Shown: piece by piece, positions 38,637 to 49,270 of the stretch
Position numbering within the stretch: position 1 is the stretch's first letter
Layout: every line of letters starts with the position of its first letter
From: Pectobacterium wasabiae CFBP 3304
GTDB lineage: Bacteria; Pseudomonadota; Gammaproteobacteria; Enterobacterales; Enterobacteriaceae
NCBI RefSeq assembly: GCF_001742185.1
Contig: NZ_CP015750.1
Span: forward strand, 3,100,001-3,164,000
DNA: 64,000 nucleotides
Reading direction: 5' to 3'
Translations under genes and position numbers: made by a program
The notes under the pieces: model-generated
The model's input: only the letters and a program-made list of their open reading frames with translations
Databases searched by the model: none
What the model was told of the DNA's origin: nothing

Positions 38637-38659
38637 CGGGTTCAGCCACCAAGGATGTC

Positions 38660-38688
38660 TTGCCCGCAGCCTGAACGGTTGCGGGCAA
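38660..38688. terminator. hairpin between chemoreceptor and rdgC
   Basis: TTGCCCGCA / TGCGGGCAA arms with an 11-base loop between convergent genes; no T-tract on either strand. Confidence 0.5.
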
Positions 38689-38699
38689 TCACCGAGAAA

Positions 38700-39629
38700 T
38701 TAACGTTGTGCTTCCCCGCCCAACGCTTCAATCAGATTGGCAACTAATGCAGCCAGTTCGCTGGTCATCAAAATGAAATCGGCATCAAACCGCTGAGCAA
38801 AATCTTCCCGATCGATATCGTCATTCTGTTCCCGCAGCGTATCTGAGAACTTCAAGCGTTTTACCGAGCCGTCGTCAGACAAGACCAGTTGAATACGCTC
38901 CTGCCAGTCCAGTGCCAGCTTGGTGACCAGCTTGCCCGCTTCAATATGCACGGCAATTTCATCACAGACCAAGTCCTGCTTTTTACAGCGGATAACCCCA
39001 CCGTCTTCCAGAATAGCTTTCAGCTCCGCTTCATCTTGTAACGCGAACCCTGCCGCCGGCTCACCGGAACGCACCCACTCAGTCAGCGTCAGCTCGATGG
39101 GGTTTTCCATCGTCAATGGTACAACGGGTAGGGAACCCAGTGTTTTACGCAGCAGCGCCAGCGTGTCCTCTGCTTTTTTAGCGCTGGCAGCATCGACCAT
39201 AATCAGGCCGTTAACCGTATCGATCCACAGCCAGACCTGACTGAAACGGCTGAATGCACGCGGCAGCAGGCTGTGCAGCACTTCGTCTTTCAGTGAATCT
39301 TTTTCGGTTTTTTTCAGCTTGCGGTGCTGCTCTGCTTCCAGACGTTCAATTTTGGCCTGAAGGGTTTGCTTGATGACCGGAGACGGCAGGATTTTTTCTT
39401 CTTTGCGAACGCAGATAACGATTTGCCCATTAACGACGTGCGTTAATGCATCGCTATGCGATCCCATTGGCGATACCCAACCCGTTTTCATCATATCCTG
39501 ACTGCCACACGGGGTGAACGCGAAGGCGCTGAGCCGTTTTTCCATTTCATCCGCAGATAAAACGTTATCCTTGGACAGCGCGCTGTCCCGGCTTAGGCGG
39601 TAAATCATTAAGTTTTTAAACCACAACAT
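38700..39629 (-). CDS. rdgC: recombination-associated protein RdgC
   Basis: A 309-residue DNA-binding protein that in E. coli forms a ring dimer around duplex DNA and restrains RecA; E. coli RdgC has 303 residues and the extra ones lie near residues 15-25 ([20 protein letters not shown]). Diagnostic segments: [86 protein letters not shown] and the C-terminal GGEAQR. The start at 39629 (GGGAT upstream) is chosen by family; an upstream ATG at 39800 would run through a dispersed repeat copy. Divergent from mak. Confidence 0.96.
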   Translation of the reverse strand: MLWFKNLMIYRLSRDSALSKDNVLSADEMEKRLSAFAFTPCGSQDMMKTGWVSPMGSHSDALTHVVNGQIVICVRKEEKILPSPVIKQTLQAKIERLEAEQHRKLKKTEKDSLKDEVLHSLLPRAFSRFSQVWLWIDTVNGLIMVDAASAKKAEDTLALLRKTLGSLPVVPLTMENPIELTLTEWVRSGEPAAGFALQDEAELKAILEDGGVIRCKKQDLVCDEIAVHIEAGKLVTKLALDWQERIQLVLSDDGSVKRLKFSDTLREQNDDIDREDFAQRFDADFILMTSELAALVANLIEALGGEAQR

Positions 39630-39781
39630 GGTGTTATCCCTGACTGGGCGCGCAGGTTTGCACGCGGGTTTGTAATGTTGCGCGCATGATAACGAATTCG
39701 AAGCCGTAATGTGGAATAAAATACCCGGATTCAGAGGAATACCTATCACGTTTTGGATTGCAGTTGATTGGTTTCTCTGGT

Positions 39782-39843
39782 TATACCCGCCATACTTCAA
39801 GCTGCATGTGCGTTGGCTACGCTACTCGAATTATTTAGGGTAT
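39782..39843. repeat. dispersed palindromic element, short copy D
   Basis: A 62 bp copy with both ends intact (TATACCCGCCATACTTCAAG ... CTCGAATTATTTAGGGTAT) and almost no interior. It lies between the divergent rdgC and mak genes and is the minimal form of the family. Confidence 0.75.
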
Positions 39844-39918
39844 CTATCTATAAATAAAAACGTTTTCAGGTCGGTAGCAAACTTACGCGGGCCTATTTAC
39901 CACACGTGGGGAGACATC

Positions 39919-40830
39919 ATGAGAATCGGTATCGATCTGGGCGGGACGAAAACAGAAGTCATTGCGCTGGATGACGAGGGGAATGAACGTTTTCGGCAGC
40001 GTATGCCGACGCCAAGAAATGATTATCCGGAAACCCTGCGGACTATCGTCACGCTGGTGGAGAGGGCCGAAAAAGCGACGGGCTGCCACAGCAGTGTCGG
40101 CGTGGGGATCCCCGGTACGCTGTCGCCGTTTACCGGCAAGGTAAAAAATGCCAACTCCACCTGGCTCAATGGTCAGGCGCTGGATCTTGATCTTGCTGCA
40201 CTATTGAATCGCCCCGTGCGGGTCGCCAATGATGCGAACTGTTTTGCGGTTTCAGAAGCGGTTGATGGTGCCGGAGCCGGGAAGCAGACCGTCTTCGCAG
40301 TGATTATCGGCACTGGCTGTGGATCGGGGATTGCGCTGAACGGCCAGGCTCACGTCGGCGGCAACGGTATTGCGGGTGAGTGGGGACATAATCCGCTGCC
40401 CTGGATGGATGACGATGAGATACGCTATCGGCAGACGGTTCCCTGCTACTGCGGCAAGTCCGGCTGCATTGAATCCTTTATTTCCGGTACGGGATTTGCG
40501 CGGGATTATCAGAGCCTGAGCGGCCAGCCGCACAAAGGGGAGGCAATTATTGCCTTAGCGGAGCAGGGCGATCCCATCGCCGAACTGGCATTACAGCGCT
40601 ATGAACATCGTCTGGCAAAATCGCTGGCGCATGTGATCAACCTGCTCGACCCTGATATCGTGGTGCTGGGAGGTGGAATGAGCAATGTTTCTCGCCTTTA
40701 CCAGACCGTGCCGGAAAAGATCAAACCATGGATCTTCGGCGGTGAGTGCGAAACGCCTGTGCGTCAGGCCATACACGGCGACTCCAGCGGGGTGCGCGGA
40801 GCCGCCTGGCTTTGGCCAAAGACGAAGTAA
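39919..40830 (+). CDS. mak: fructokinase (manno(fructo)kinase) Mak, ROK family
   Basis: A 303-residue ROK sugar kinase, like E. coli Mak (302), phosphorylating fructose and mannose at C6. The ATP-binding [10 protein letters not shown] is at the N terminus, the catalytic Asp sits in [13 protein letters not shown], and the zinc motif of ROK proteins appears as GHNPLP...[12 protein letters not shown]. Further family marks: [20 protein letters not shown] and [14 protein letters not shown]. The ATG at 39919 follows GGGGAGA; an in-frame upstream extension to 39709 would cross a dispersed repeat and is rejected. It converges with sbcC, ending 3 bp from its stop. Confidence 0.92.
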   Translation: MRIGIDLGGTKTEVIALDDEGNERFRQRMPTPRNDYPETLRTIVTLVERAEKATGCHSSVGVGIPGTLSPFTGKVKNANSTWLNGQALDLDLAALLNRPVRVANDANCFAVSEAVDGAGAGKQTVFAVIIGTGCGSGIALNGQAHVGGNGIAGEWGHNPLPWMDDDEIRYRQTVPCYCGKSGCIESFISGTGFARDYQSLSGQPHKGEAIIALAEQGDPIAELALQRYEHRLAKSLAHVINLLDPDIVVLGGGMSNVSRLYQTVPEKIKPWIFGGECETPVRQAIHGDSSGVRGAAWLWPKTK

Positions 40831-40833
40831 TGG

Positions 40834-43800
40834 CTACACGGCGTACTGCGGCGCTAGCTTGCTGACGCCCAGACCGTTGACTTTCTGCACTTTGATCTGT
40901 ACCGGAATACGCTCCTTCATGGCGTCGACATGGCTAATGACGCCGATGGTTTTGCCAGAGGCGTTCAGGTTATCCAGCGCATCCAGCGCGATATCCAGCG
41001 TCTCGGCATCTAGCGTGCCGAAGCCTTCATCCAGAAATAGAGAGTCGATGCTGGCTTTATGGCTGACCAGGTCGGATAACGCCAGCGCCAGCGATAGACT
41101 CACCAGAAAGCTCTCGCCGCCGGACAGCGTGCGCGTATCGCGTTCGGCGTCCGCTTGCCAGGTATCCACCACCAGCAGTTCCAGATCGTCACCGGGTTTT
41201 CGCTTCAACATATAGCGTCCGTGCAGACGGGAGAGCTGTAGATTGGCGAGATAAACCAGATGATCCAAGGTGAGCCCTTGAGCAAACTTACGGAATTTAT
41301 GTCCGCTTTGTGAGCCGATGAGCGTATTAAGACAGCTCCAGTCGTCATACTTTTGCTGACTTTGGGCGATCTCATTGAGCAAATCCTGCTGATTTTGACG
41401 CTGTTGTCGATCGTCGTTCAGTTGACGCTGCATTTCTCCCTGCTGTCGCACAGTGAAATGCAGCGTTTCATCCAGCGTTGCCAACTGCTGCTGCACTGCT
41501 TCTTGTGTGGCATCTTCCAGCAGAGAAATTGGTCGCTTTTGTTGATGGGCGAGCAGCTCCCGTTCAGCCTGCTGGTGAAGTGCTGTTGCCTGCTGCAAAC
41601 TCTGATACAGCGTTTCCTTCCATGCCTGCAAGGTCTGTCGTTCCTGCTCGGCAAGCAGCGCATTCAGGAAGGTCGTTTCATCAGTGAAAGCGCTCTGCTG
41701 TAAAGCCTGACTAAAGCGTTCGGTCACATTCTCTCGTTGATGTGTGCTCTGCTCATACTGCTGTTGCGTGCTGGCCAGTTCTCCCGTCAGGCGGCTCAAC
41801 GTGGTTTCAGCCTGCTGACGTGCTAATTGGGCTAACCGGAGCGCATTATCATATTGCTGGCTAGTTCGTTGTAGCTGTTCGCGTACTGCGGCGATTTGCC
41901 TGTCGCCGAAAAGCGCCAGTCGTTCCTGCTGATTCGTATTGAGCAGAACGGTGCACTGTTCCAGTTGCTGTTGCTGTACCTGTAATTGCTGCGTTGTCTC
42001 GGTCACGCTGTGGCTCAGATACTGAAGATCGCTTTCCAGCGTGGCTAACAGGGGAATTAAGCGGGATTGATCCTGTTCTTTGGCTTTCCAAATTTGCCAC
42101 TCGCTGTCGCGCTGTGCCAGCCAGTCATCCTGTGCAGCGGCTTCCGGCAGAGGCAGGCTCGTGTTTGCCAGCGTCTGTGTGATTTCCTGAGTGTGCTGAG
42201 CGAGCCGTTGCTGCGTATTTTGCTGCGACTGAACGGTGTCTGCCTGCGTATCGTTTAGCGAGGTTTGCTGCTGGGTATTCAGCACGACTTTCTGATCCAG
42301 TTCCCGCTGTAATGCTTCTGCAACCGTCAGTGAATCCTTACTTTCCTGCCACTGTTTTTGCAACTGCTCGTGTGCGGTAATGTGCTGTCGAATGTCCTGC
42401 TCTTCGGTCTCGCGTTGCGTAAGCCAGGCTGAGGTTTCATTCTGCTGTTCCAGCGTGTAGTTAACTTGTAAGCGCTCACTGACATCTTGCCACTGTTGCC
42501 GCAGGATTTGATGTTCGCTATCGAGTTGTGCGATTTCCTGTTGCAACTGTTCCCGCTGCTGCTCCAGCGAGGCTAGTTGTGCGGTCGTATTCGCCAACGC
42601 CGTTGTTAACTGTTTCACGTCCTGCTGTCGTGCCGTCAGGCGCTTTTGGGTTTCAGACGGTTGTAACGCCTGATAGCGTTCAATCGCCGGATGCTCGGTT
42701 GAGCCGCACAGTGGGCACGCTTCTCCGGCCTGTAGCCGCTGCCTTTCGGCTTCCAGCCTAACGATACGTTCTTCCTGCCGGTACAGTGTTTCCAGATCGG
42801 CCAGATGCTGGCTGCGCTGCTCATGATCGGACTGCTGCTGTTTTCGTAATATTTCTGATTGGTTGATAAGCCCCTGTATCTCACTTTGTCTGGCGAAGTG
42901 CTGCTGCTTACGGGGATGAAGGCGCTGGAACTGGTCGCTGGCTGTTGCGAGCTGTCGGCGTGCGGCTCGTTGATCGATGAGTTGATTAAACCGCTGATGC
43001 AGGGCTGCAAGCGGCTGATGCGCTTCCTGATTTTTCCGTGTCTCATCGTGTTGTATGAATTGCTGGCGGGCTGCATCAACGACCGTTTGTTGTTCACGCT
43101 GCTGTGCCGTCAACGTTGCTGCCGCCTGTTGGAGCGCTGCCGCTTGTTCGGCATGTTGCGTCTGCTTTTGGCTCAGCTTCTGCTGCTCGTCCTGAAGCTG
43201 GCGCAATTGTCGAAACTGTGTGCGCCACAGAGGAAGTTGTTCTCCCCACTGCTGATGATGTGCGTGTTGCTGGCGATAAGCTTGAATCTGTTCAAGCAGT
43301 TGTTTGGCCTGCTGTTGTTCCGCCGCTATCTGCGTTTGCTTGTTTTCATCGGCACGCAGACGAATTTGCATTTTTGCCACTTCGTCCTGCTGCTGGGCTT
43401 TTTGTTGCTCCTGCGTGGCAATACGATGGTCAAGCGGTACAACCTGTTCATTGATCAACAACTCTTGTTGCTGTTGTATCTGTTTGTGCTGAATAACGTC
43501 CTGCTCTGCTTTCTCTTCCTGCTGGCGTAACGTTGTCAGCGCAGTGTGCCCAGAGGCCTGCTCCCCTGCCAGTTGTTCAATCTGTTGAGCGAGCGCAAGG
43601 GATTCCTGTCGATAACGTTCTCGTTCCTGATGTAACGGTCTCAGTTTTTCTGCCGGTTCGCTGTTGGCTAGCCTATCGAGTTGCGGCTTGGCCTGCTGAA
43701 TGGCGGATTCGGCGCTCGCGTGTTGCGCCTGCGTGTTGGTTAGTTGCGTTTGCTGCTGCGTCAGTTGCTCAAACCAGCGCAGCGTAGTCAGTGCTTGCTC

Positions 43801-44517
43801 ACGCTCAATGTTGCCCTGTTGCTCATGCTGAGTCAGTTCGGCAAGCTGGACTTCCACCTGCTGGCGCTGCTCATCGGTCAACAACTGAATACCTGATGCG
43901 CGTGCCTGTAGCGTGCTCAACGCGATGTTTGCCTGTTTGTGCTTGTCATAGACGCGCTCGGAAATCAGGCCGTAAATGTCCGTGCCGGTTAGCTCTTCCA
44001 GCAGTTCCGCCCGGTCGTCGGCTTTCGCGTTAAGGAAGGCGGCAAACTGCCCCTGCGATAGCATCATAGAACGCGTGAAACGGCCAAAGTCTAACCCTGT
44101 GAGCTGTGTGATCATCTCCTTCTTATCATTGAGCTTTTCACACAGAATCTTGCCGCCTTCAATAAGAGCAAGCTCGGCTTTGGGGGACTGTAAATTGCCG
44201 TCTGGGATATTTCTTGCCCGACGTTGGCTCCAGAAGGCGCGGTATCCCACGCCTTTAACCTCAAATTCTACCTCGGCGAGACACTCTGCTGTGTTGCGGG
44301 TCATTAGATCATTTTGGCTGGCAGAAAGCAGACCCAAGCGAGGCGTTTCGTGGTATAGCGCCAGACAAATGGCATCCAGCAGCGTGGTTTTTCCTGCTCC
44401 GGTTGGGCCAGTAATGGCAAACAAGCCGTTGCTGGAAAATGGCTCTTGTGTGAAGTCGATCTTCCATTCGCCTTTCAGCGCGTTGAGGTTCTTTAAGCGC
44501 AGACTGAGAATTTTCAT
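40834..44517 (-). CDS. sbcC: exonuclease SbcC, ATPase subunit
   Basis: A 1227-residue SMC-like ATPase of the SbcCD nuclease (Rad50 relative), which cleaves DNA hairpins and protein-blocked ends. Walker [20 protein letters not shown] is at about residues 38-56; the signature [19 protein letters not shown] and Walker [15 protein letters not shown] are at the C terminus. Between them run two long, Gln-rich coiled coils meeting at the zinc hook [16 protein letters not shown] (about residue 600). It is about 180 residues longer than the E. coli protein (1048), the extra length being in the coiled-coil arms. Its ATG overlaps the sbcD stop (ATGA), typical of the coupled sbcDC operon. Confidence 0.97.
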   Translation of the reverse strand: MKILSLRLKNLNALKGEWKIDFTQEPFSSNGLFAITGPTGAGKTTLLDAICLALYHETPRLGLLSASQNDLMTRNTAECLAEVEFEVKGVGYRAFWSQRRARNIPDGNLQSPKAELALIEGGKILCEKLNDKKEMITQLTGLDFGRFTRSMMLSQGQFAAFLNAKADDRAELLEELTGTDIYGLISERVYDKHKQANIALSTLQARASGIQLLTDEQRQQVEVQLAELTQHEQQGNIEREQALTTLRWFEQLTQQQTQLTNTQAQHASAESAIQQAKPQLDRLANSEPAEKLRPLHQERERYRQESLALAQQIEQLAGEQASGHTALTTLRQQEEKAEQDVIQHKQIQQQQELLINEQVVPLDHRIATQEQQKAQQQDEVAKMQIRLRADENKQTQIAAEQQQAKQLLEQIQAYRQQHAHHQQWGEQLPLWRTQFRQLRQLQDEQQKLSQKQTQHAEQAAALQQAAATLTAQQREQQTVVDAARQQFIQHDETRKNQEAHQPLAALHQRFNQLIDQRAARRQLATASDQFQRLHPRKQQHFARQSEIQGLINQSEILRKQQQSDHEQRSQHLADLETLYRQEERIVRLEAERQRLQAGEACPLCGSTEHPAIERYQALQPSETQKRLTARQQDVKQLTTALANTTAQLASLEQQREQLQQEIAQLDSEHQILRQQWQDVSERLQVNYTLEQQNETSAWLTQRETEEQDIRQHITAHEQLQKQWQESKDSLTVAEALQRELDQKVVLNTQQQTSLNDTQADTVQSQQNTQQRLAQHTQEITQTLANTSLPLPEAAAQDDWLAQRDSEWQIWKAKEQDQSRLIPLLATLESDLQYLSHSVTETTQQLQVQQQQLEQCTVLLNTNQQERLALFGDRQIAAVREQLQRTSQQYDNALRLAQLARQQAETTLSRLTGELASTQQQYEQSTHQRENVTERFSQALQQSAFTDETTFLNALLAEQERQTLQAWKETLYQSLQQATALHQQAERELLAHQQKRPISLLEDATQEAVQQQLATLDETLHFTVRQQGEMQRQLNDDRQQRQNQQDLLNEIAQSQQKYDDWSCLNTLIGSQSGHKFRKFAQGLTLDHLVYLANLQLSRLHGRYMLKRKPGDDLELLVVDTWQADAERDTRTLSGGESFLVSLSLALALSDLVSHKASIDSLFLDEGFGTLDAETLDIALDALDNLNASGKTIGVISHVDAMKERIPVQIKVQKVNGLGVSKLAPQYAV

Positions 44518-45740
44518 TTGGCAGGTTCGCTATTTTCTAGTTCATTAATAACCTGATTAAACAGCGTGCGAACGCGCTGTTGGCGACCGTCTTCCATGTC
44601 TTTTTCCGTTGCCAGACGACGTTCAAAAACGTCATGTACGCTTAATTCGTTCAGCGTTTCCTTGTCCTGACGGGTAATGGCCTGCAAACGCTGTTCGCGC
44701 GTGCGGCGTAGCAGAAGTACCTCAACGGGCAGGTGTTCGGTCATCGCCTGAATGCGTTTTTGCATGTCGCTCAGATAATCCTGCGTGCTGAGCTCGATAT
44801 CCAACCACATGGGCTTATCGCCCAGATAGTTCTGGAAGGTGGCCAGTTGCTGTTCAATATCGCTCAGGCTGCCTTTAATCAACTGCATCGGTTGAGTCAC
44901 GGGAATAGGCAGCGTGTCTATCTTCGGCGGTGCATCGGGTATAAAACTGACCAGACAAACGGATTTCTCGCTGCCGAGCTCATCAAAACTCAGTGGGATT
45001 GGGGATCCGCTATAGCGAATGTGATCACTTTTGGTTACGCGTTGCGGGCGGTGAATATGCCCCAACGCGATATAATCCGCAGGGGGGAAAGCCTGAGCAG
45101 GGAAAGCATCAAGTGTGCCAATGTAGATATCGCGCACGGATTCTGAGGCGGTTGCGCCAATCGTCGTCAGATGCCCGGTTGCAATAATCGGTAGTGGCAG
45201 GCCAAGGGCATCGCGCTTTTGGCAAGCCAGTTGATAACACTGCTGATAGTGCGCGGTAATCGCTTCCTGTAGCGCTAGCTGTTTTTCATCACCGGATTGT
45301 CCGGCTTTGCTGGTTAGCACATCACGTGGGCGCAAATAGGGAATGGCGCAGAGCAGGGCACCGGGCTGCTGCTGGCGGTTTTCCAGCAGAAGCACCTGTT
45401 GGGCGAGATCGTCGCTGGCGCAGGCAATCACCCGCGTGTTCAGACAGGCCAGCAAATCGCGCGATTCGTTCAGCACCGAGACCGAGTCGTGGTTGCCGCC
45501 GAGAACGATGAGTTGGCAGCCTGTGCGCTGTAGTTCCACTACGAAGCTATAATACATTTCTCGCGCATAGCTGGGGGGCGAGCCGTTATCGAAGATATCG
45601 CCAGCCACTATAATGGCATCGACCTGATGTTGATCCACCTGAGTGATAAGCCAGTGAAGAAACGCCTGATGTTCAGCAGCGCGACTTTTGGTATAAAAAT
45701 ATTGCCCTAAATGCCAATCGGCGGTGTGGATAATGCGCAT
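44514..45740 (-). CDS. sbcD: exonuclease SbcD, nuclease subunit
   Basis: A 408-residue metallophosphoesterase (Mre11 relative), the manganese-dependent nuclease partner of SbcC. Phosphoesterase motifs in order: HTADWHLGQ (D-x-H), [15 protein letters not shown] and ALGHIHRPQ. The start at 45740 gives the conserved [12 protein letters not shown] beginning and is preceded by GAGAGAA; a longer reading from 45788 adds 16 unlikely residues. The stop overlaps the sbcC start by four bases. It is divergent from phoB. Confidence 0.97.
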   Translation of the reverse strand: MRIIHTADWHLGQYFYTKSRAAEHQAFLHWLITQVDQHQVDAIIVAGDIFDNGSPPSYAREMYYSFVVELQRTGCQLIVLGGNHDSVSVLNESRDLLACLNTRVIACASDDLAQQVLLLENRQQQPGALLCAIPYLRPRDVLTSKAGQSGDEKQLALQEAITAHYQQCYQLACQKRDALGLPLPIIATGHLTTIGATASESVRDIYIGTLDAFPAQAFPPADYIALGHIHRPQRVTKSDHIRYSGSPIPLSFDELGSEKSVCLVSFIPDAPPKIDTLPIPVTQPMQLIKGSLSDIEQQLATFQNYLGDKPMWLDIELSTQDYLSDMQKRIQAMTEHLPVEVLLLRRTREQRLQAITRQDKETLNELSVHDVFERRLATEKDMEDGRQQRVRTLFNQVINELENSEPAK

Positions 45741-45965
45741 CGTGTTCTCTCGATCTTCATGCCGCGTGGCGTTGGATGACGTTATCATTATCCATTATGT
45801 GGCACGGTGCATCGTTGCTATGGTGTTTTGTCATCGTAATGCCATGATTATATATAGCAGGGATGATGGCTGTCGCGCTGGGATCGCGAGTTTGGAAAGC
45901 GGTTCGAAAAATCGGATGTACGCACTGTAACATCGTGCGACGAGGGAGGTTTGTTTTTCATAAAT

Positions 45966-45983
45966 CTGTCATAAAACTGACGC
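45966..45983 (+). promoter_or_regulatory. Pho box before phoB
   Basis: CTGTCATAAAACTGACGC matches the PhoB-binding 18-mer (CTGTCATA-A/T-A-A/T-CTGTCA-C/T), 52 bp upstream of the phoB ATG, as expected for autoactivation under phosphate starvation. Confidence 0.85.
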
Positions 45984-46034
45984 ATAATGCCTTTCGCCTG
46001 CTAACAGCGACGATGATTAACGACAGGATTAACA

Positions 46035-46724
46035 ATGGCAAAACGCATATTAGTCGTGGAAGATGAAGCACCAATTCGTGAAATGGTCTGCTTTGTACTG
46101 GAACAAAATGGGTACCAACCAGTGGAAGCCGAAGATTATGACAGCGCGGTAACGCAACTGTCGGAGCCGTTCCCAGAGCTGGTGTTATTGGACTGGATGC
46201 TGCCAGGAGGATCGGGCCTGCAATTCATCAAGCATATGAAGCGCGAAGCGCTGACGCGTGATATTCCGGTAATGATGTTGACCGCGCGTGGCGAAGAAGA
46301 AGACCGCGTGCGCGGGCTTGAAGTGGGAGCGGATGATTACATTACCAAGCCGTTTTCGCCTAAGGAGCTGGTGGCGCGCATTAAAGCAGTGATGCGCCGA
46401 ATTTCACCGATGGCGGTGGAAGAAGTGATTGAAATGCGTGGTCTGAGCCTCGATCCTTCCTCTCATCGCGTGACGACCGAAGAGCACGCGTTGGACATGG
46501 GTCCGACGGAATTTAAACTGCTGCATTTCTTCATGACACATCCTGAACGTGTTTATAGCCGGGAACAGTTGCTGAATCACGTGTGGGGCACTAACGTTTA
46601 TGTTGAGGATCGTACTGTCGACGTCCATATTCGTCGCCTGCGTAAAGCGCTGGAAACCAGCGGGCATGACAAAATGGTGCAAACCGTTCGGGGAACGGGC
46701 TACCGTTTTTCAACGCGTTACTGA
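46035..46724 (+). CDS. phoB: phosphate response regulator PhoB
   Basis: A 229-residue OmpR-class response regulator that activates the phosphate-starvation regulon. The receiver domain (about 1-120) has the acidic pair in VVEDEAP, the phosphoacceptor Asp 53 in VLLDWMLPG, Thr in [10 protein letters not shown] and Lys in [11 protein letters not shown]. The C-terminal winged helix (about 130-229) ends in [20 protein letters not shown] and RGTGYRFS. Transcribed with phoR (27 bp gap) and probably the PstS-like gene, under its own Pho box. Confidence 0.98.
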   Translation: MAKRILVVEDEAPIREMVCFVLEQNGYQPVEAEDYDSAVTQLSEPFPELVLLDWMLPGGSGLQFIKHMKREALTRDIPVMMLTARGEEEDRVRGLEVGADDYITKPFSPKELVARIKAVMRRISPMAVEEVIEMRGLSLDPSSHRVTTEEHALDMGPTEFKLLHFFMTHPERVYSREQLLNHVWGTNVYVEDRTVDVHIRRLRKALETSGHDKMVQTVRGTGYRFSTRY

Positions 46725-46751
46725 GGTGAGCGTGACCGGAGAAACACTAAC

Positions 46752-48074
46752 GTGCTAGAACGTTTATCCTGGAAAAGGCTGGCATTGGAGCTAGCTTTTT
46801 TTTGTTTGCCCGCTTTATTGCTGGGGCTGATTTTTGGCTATCTGCCCTGGTTTCTGCTGGTTGCCGTATTAGGCCTACTCTGCTGGAATTTTTATAACCA
46901 GCTTAAACTCTCTTATTGGCTGTGGGTTGACCGCAGCATGACGCCACCGCCTGGCCGCTGGAGCTGGGAGCCGCTGTTTTACGGGCTCTATCAGATGCAG
47001 TTGCGTAATCGACGCCGACGTCGGGAGCTGGCGCTGCTGATCAAACGGTTTCGTAGTGGTGCCGAATCCTTGCCGGATGCGGTGGTGATCACCACCGAAG
47101 AGGGGACGATCTTCTGGTGTAATCACCTGGCGCAGCATCTGCTCAATTTCCGCTGGCCGGAAGATAACGGTCAGAATATCCTCAACTTATTGCGCTATCC
47201 TGAATTCACTAATTACATGAAAGGGCAAGATTTTAGCCGTCCTCTCACGTTGCAGTTGAATAATTCTCATCATGTTGAATTCCGCGTGATGCCCTATTCC
47301 GAAGGGCAACTGCTAATGGTGGTGCGCGATATTACGCAAATGCACCAGCTTGAAGGCGCAAGACGTAACTTTTTTGCCAATGTGAGCCATGAGTTGCGAA
47401 CCCCGCTGACGGTGTTACAGGGCTATCTGGAAATGATGCAAGAAGAAACGCTGGATGCGGCGCTGCGCGGGAAGGCGTTGAATACCATGCAGGAACAGAC
47501 CCGGCGCATGGACGGGCTGGTCAAACAGTTGCTTACCCTGTCCCGGATTGAAGCAGCGACGGCAATCGATCTGAATGAAAAAGTCGATATTCCGTTGATG
47601 CTACGCGTATTGCAGCGTGAAGCGCAGACCTTGAGTCAGGGGCGGCATGAGATCGTCTTTCGTGTGAATGAAAATCTCCGGGTGTTTGGTAACGAGGAAC
47701 AACTGCGCAGCGCGGTATCCAATCTGGTGTATAACGCGGTCAACCATACGCCGGAGGGAACGCGTATCGAAGTCTGTTGGCAGAAGATCCCACAGGGGGC
47801 GCAATTTCAGGTCAGCGATAACGGGCCGGGGATTGCAGCCGAGCACTTGCCACGCCTGACTGAACGTTTTTATCGCGTGGATAAGGCGCGTTCGCGACAG
47901 ACGGGCGGTAGCGGGCTGGGGCTGGCGATTGTTAAGCACGCGCTCAGCCATCATGATTCCCGTCTGGAGATCATGAGCGAGGACGGCCTGGGATCGCGTT
48001 TTGTCTTTACGTTGCCAAATCGGTTGATTGTCCCTACCTCTGTGGCTGAAAATATGGCGAAACCTTCGGCCTGA
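46752..48074 (+). CDS. phoR: phosphate sensor histidine kinase PhoR
   Basis: A 440-residue membrane kinase/phosphatase for PhoB. Two N-terminal hydrophobic segments (about 8-55), the linker [15 protein letters not shown], a PAS domain (about 95-195, [19 protein letters not shown]), and the kinase core: His about 213 in [17 protein letters not shown] box [14 protein letters not shown], and G boxes DNGPGIA and [16 protein letters not shown] start with GGAGA upstream gives the conserved LERLSWKRL beginning. A T8 run near codons 16-18 is in the correct frame, unlike the G-runs of yojI, yegU and yegV. The C terminus is slightly longer than in E. coli. Confidence 0.97.
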   Translation: MLERLSWKRLALELAFFCLPALLLGLIFGYLPWFLLVAVLGLLCWNFYNQLKLSYWLWVDRSMTPPPGRWSWEPLFYGLYQMQLRNRRRRRELALLIKRFRSGAESLPDAVVITTEEGTIFWCNHLAQHLLNFRWPEDNGQNILNLLRYPEFTNYMKGQDFSRPLTLQLNNSHHVEFRVMPYSEGQLLMVVRDITQMHQLEGARRNFFANVSHELRTPLTVLQGYLEMMQEETLDAALRGKALNTMQEQTRRMDGLVKQLLTLSRIEAATAIDLNEKVDIPLMLRVLQREAQTLSQGRHEIVFRVNENLRVFGNEEQLRSAVSNLVYNAVNHTPEGTRIEVCWQKIPQGAQFQVSDNGPGIAAEHLPRLTERFYRVDKARSRQTGGSGLGLAIVKHALSHHDSRLEIMSEDGLGSRFVFTLPNRLIVPTSVAENMAKPSA

Positions 48075-48089
48075 CGGAAAACGTTATTC

Positions 48090-49028
48090 ATGATATCCGC
48101 CATACGTATTGCGGGCGCTTTTTTACTGCTGCTTAGCGCATTTTGCTCCGCGCAACCTCGTCAAATGCTGGCGGGTAACCTCTCCAGCGCGGGGTCGGAT
48201 ACGCTGGCTAACCTGATGGCCTTTTGGGCGACGGATTTCAGCCAGCATTATCCGAACGTGAATTTACAGATTCAGGCTGCTGGTTCATCGTCTGCGCCGA
48301 CGTCTCTGGCGTCGGGTGCCGCACAACTCGGGCCGATGAGTAGGGCGATGAAGGCCAGCGAAATTGAGGCGTTTGTTCAGCACTACGGTTATCCACCGCT
48401 GGCGGTGCCGGTGGCGATGGATGCGCTTGTCGTGCTGGTGAATCAGGATAACCCTCTGTCTGGGCTGAACTTGTCACAGTTGGACGCCATTTTTTCGATT
48501 ACGCAACGCTGTGGTAACCAGCAACCGATAAAACAGTGGGGTGACCTCGGCTTACGCGGTAGTTGGGAGAAACGCACGTTACTGCGCTATGGGCGAAATT
48601 CTGCCTCGGGAACCTATGGATTCTTTAAACAAAAAGCACTATGCCGCGGTGACTTCCTTCCTCAAGTTAATGAATTACCTAGTTCGGCATCCGTTGTGCA
48701 GGCGGTTGCAGCATCAACGGATGCGATCGGTTATGCCAGCGTGGGTTTTCGTACCAGCGGTGTGAAGATGTTGCCGTTAGCCGCACAAGGCACCGACTAC
48801 ATTTCCCCTTCGACTGAAAACATCCGCAGCGGTTTATATCCCTACACCCGTTATCTCTATATCTATGTCAACAAAGCACCCGGACAACCGCTGGAAGCAC
48901 TGACGGCGGCATTTTTGGCACGCGTGCTGTCCGAAACGGGACAATCGTTGGTGAATCAAGATGGCTATCTGCCGCTGCCGGAAGAAACGCGTCGTCAGGC
49001 GCGTCAGCAGATTGGTCTGCCTGAATAA
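48090..49028 (+). CDS. PstS-like phosphate-binding periplasmic protein
   Basis: A 312-residue protein 15 bp after phoR, probably in the same transcript. A signal peptide (about 1-21, FLLLLSAFCSAQ) precedes a type II periplasmic-binding fold of the PstS family: NLSSAGSDTLANLMAFW, QAAGSSSAPTSLASGAAQLG, MSRAMKASE and RNSASGTYGFFKQKALC, which provide the usual Ser/Thr/Arg phosphate contacts. It is not the canonical pstS, since no pstCAB follows. By location it may be a PhoB-regulated phosphate scavenger or a sensor partner of PhoR; both are inference. It ends before a 41 bp near-perfect hairpin. Confidence 0.8.
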   Translation: MISAIRIAGAFLLLLSAFCSAQPRQMLAGNLSSAGSDTLANLMAFWATDFSQHYPNVNLQIQAAGSSSAPTSLASGAAQLGPMSRAMKASEIEAFVQHYGYPPLAVPVAMDALVVLVNQDNPLSGLNLSQLDAIFSITQRCGNQQPIKQWGDLGLRGSWEKRTLLRYGRNSASGTYGFFKQKALCRGDFLPQVNELPSSASVVQAVAASTDAIGYASVGFRTSGVKMLPLAAQGTDYISPSTENIRSGLYPYTRYLYIYVNKAPGQPLEALTAAFLARVLSETGQSLVNQDGYLPLPEETRRQARQQIGLPE

Positions 49029-49055
49029 CTTTTCTTCTCATCATGGATTTGCGCT

Positions 49056-49096
49056 ATTTTCACGGAACATGAATTTTATTCACGTGCCGTGAAAAT
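49056..49096. terminator. 41 bp near-perfect hairpin after the PstS-like gene
   Basis: ATTTTCACGG-A-ACATGAAT-TTT-ATTCACGT-G-CCGTGAAAAT forms a 19 bp stem with two mismatches and a three-base loop. It lies 28 bp after the stop; the downstream bases TCTTCTATT are only moderately T-rich. Terminator or a mobile hairpin relic. Confidence 0.55.
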
Positions 49097-49144
49097 TCTT
49101 CTATTGCCCTGCGATTCGCCACGTGACACGATATTGTTAAATTT

Positions 49145-49160
49145 AGACGTCCAGATGGCT
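49145..49160. promoter_or_regulatory. tandem MetJ operator (met boxes)
   Basis: AGACGTCC directly followed by AGATGGCT: two adjacent 8-mers matching the met box AGACGTCT at 7/8 and 6/8. MetJ binds such tandem boxes cooperatively. The site lies 110 bp before the MetE-like gene. Confidence 0.65.
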
Positions 49161-49270
49161 AAATAAGATTAAATGTAACTATCCCTCTGGGCAAATATTT
49201 CACATTGAAACTATATGTCAGTACGCTTCTTTCTTGAAGACGAGTGCTGGCAACATGTCAGGAGCGACAG

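Noticed and set aside
39709..39918. N-terminal extension of the mak frame
   Set aside because: It runs through the short dispersed repeat copy, while ATG 39919 has a strong ribosome binding site and matches the family start.
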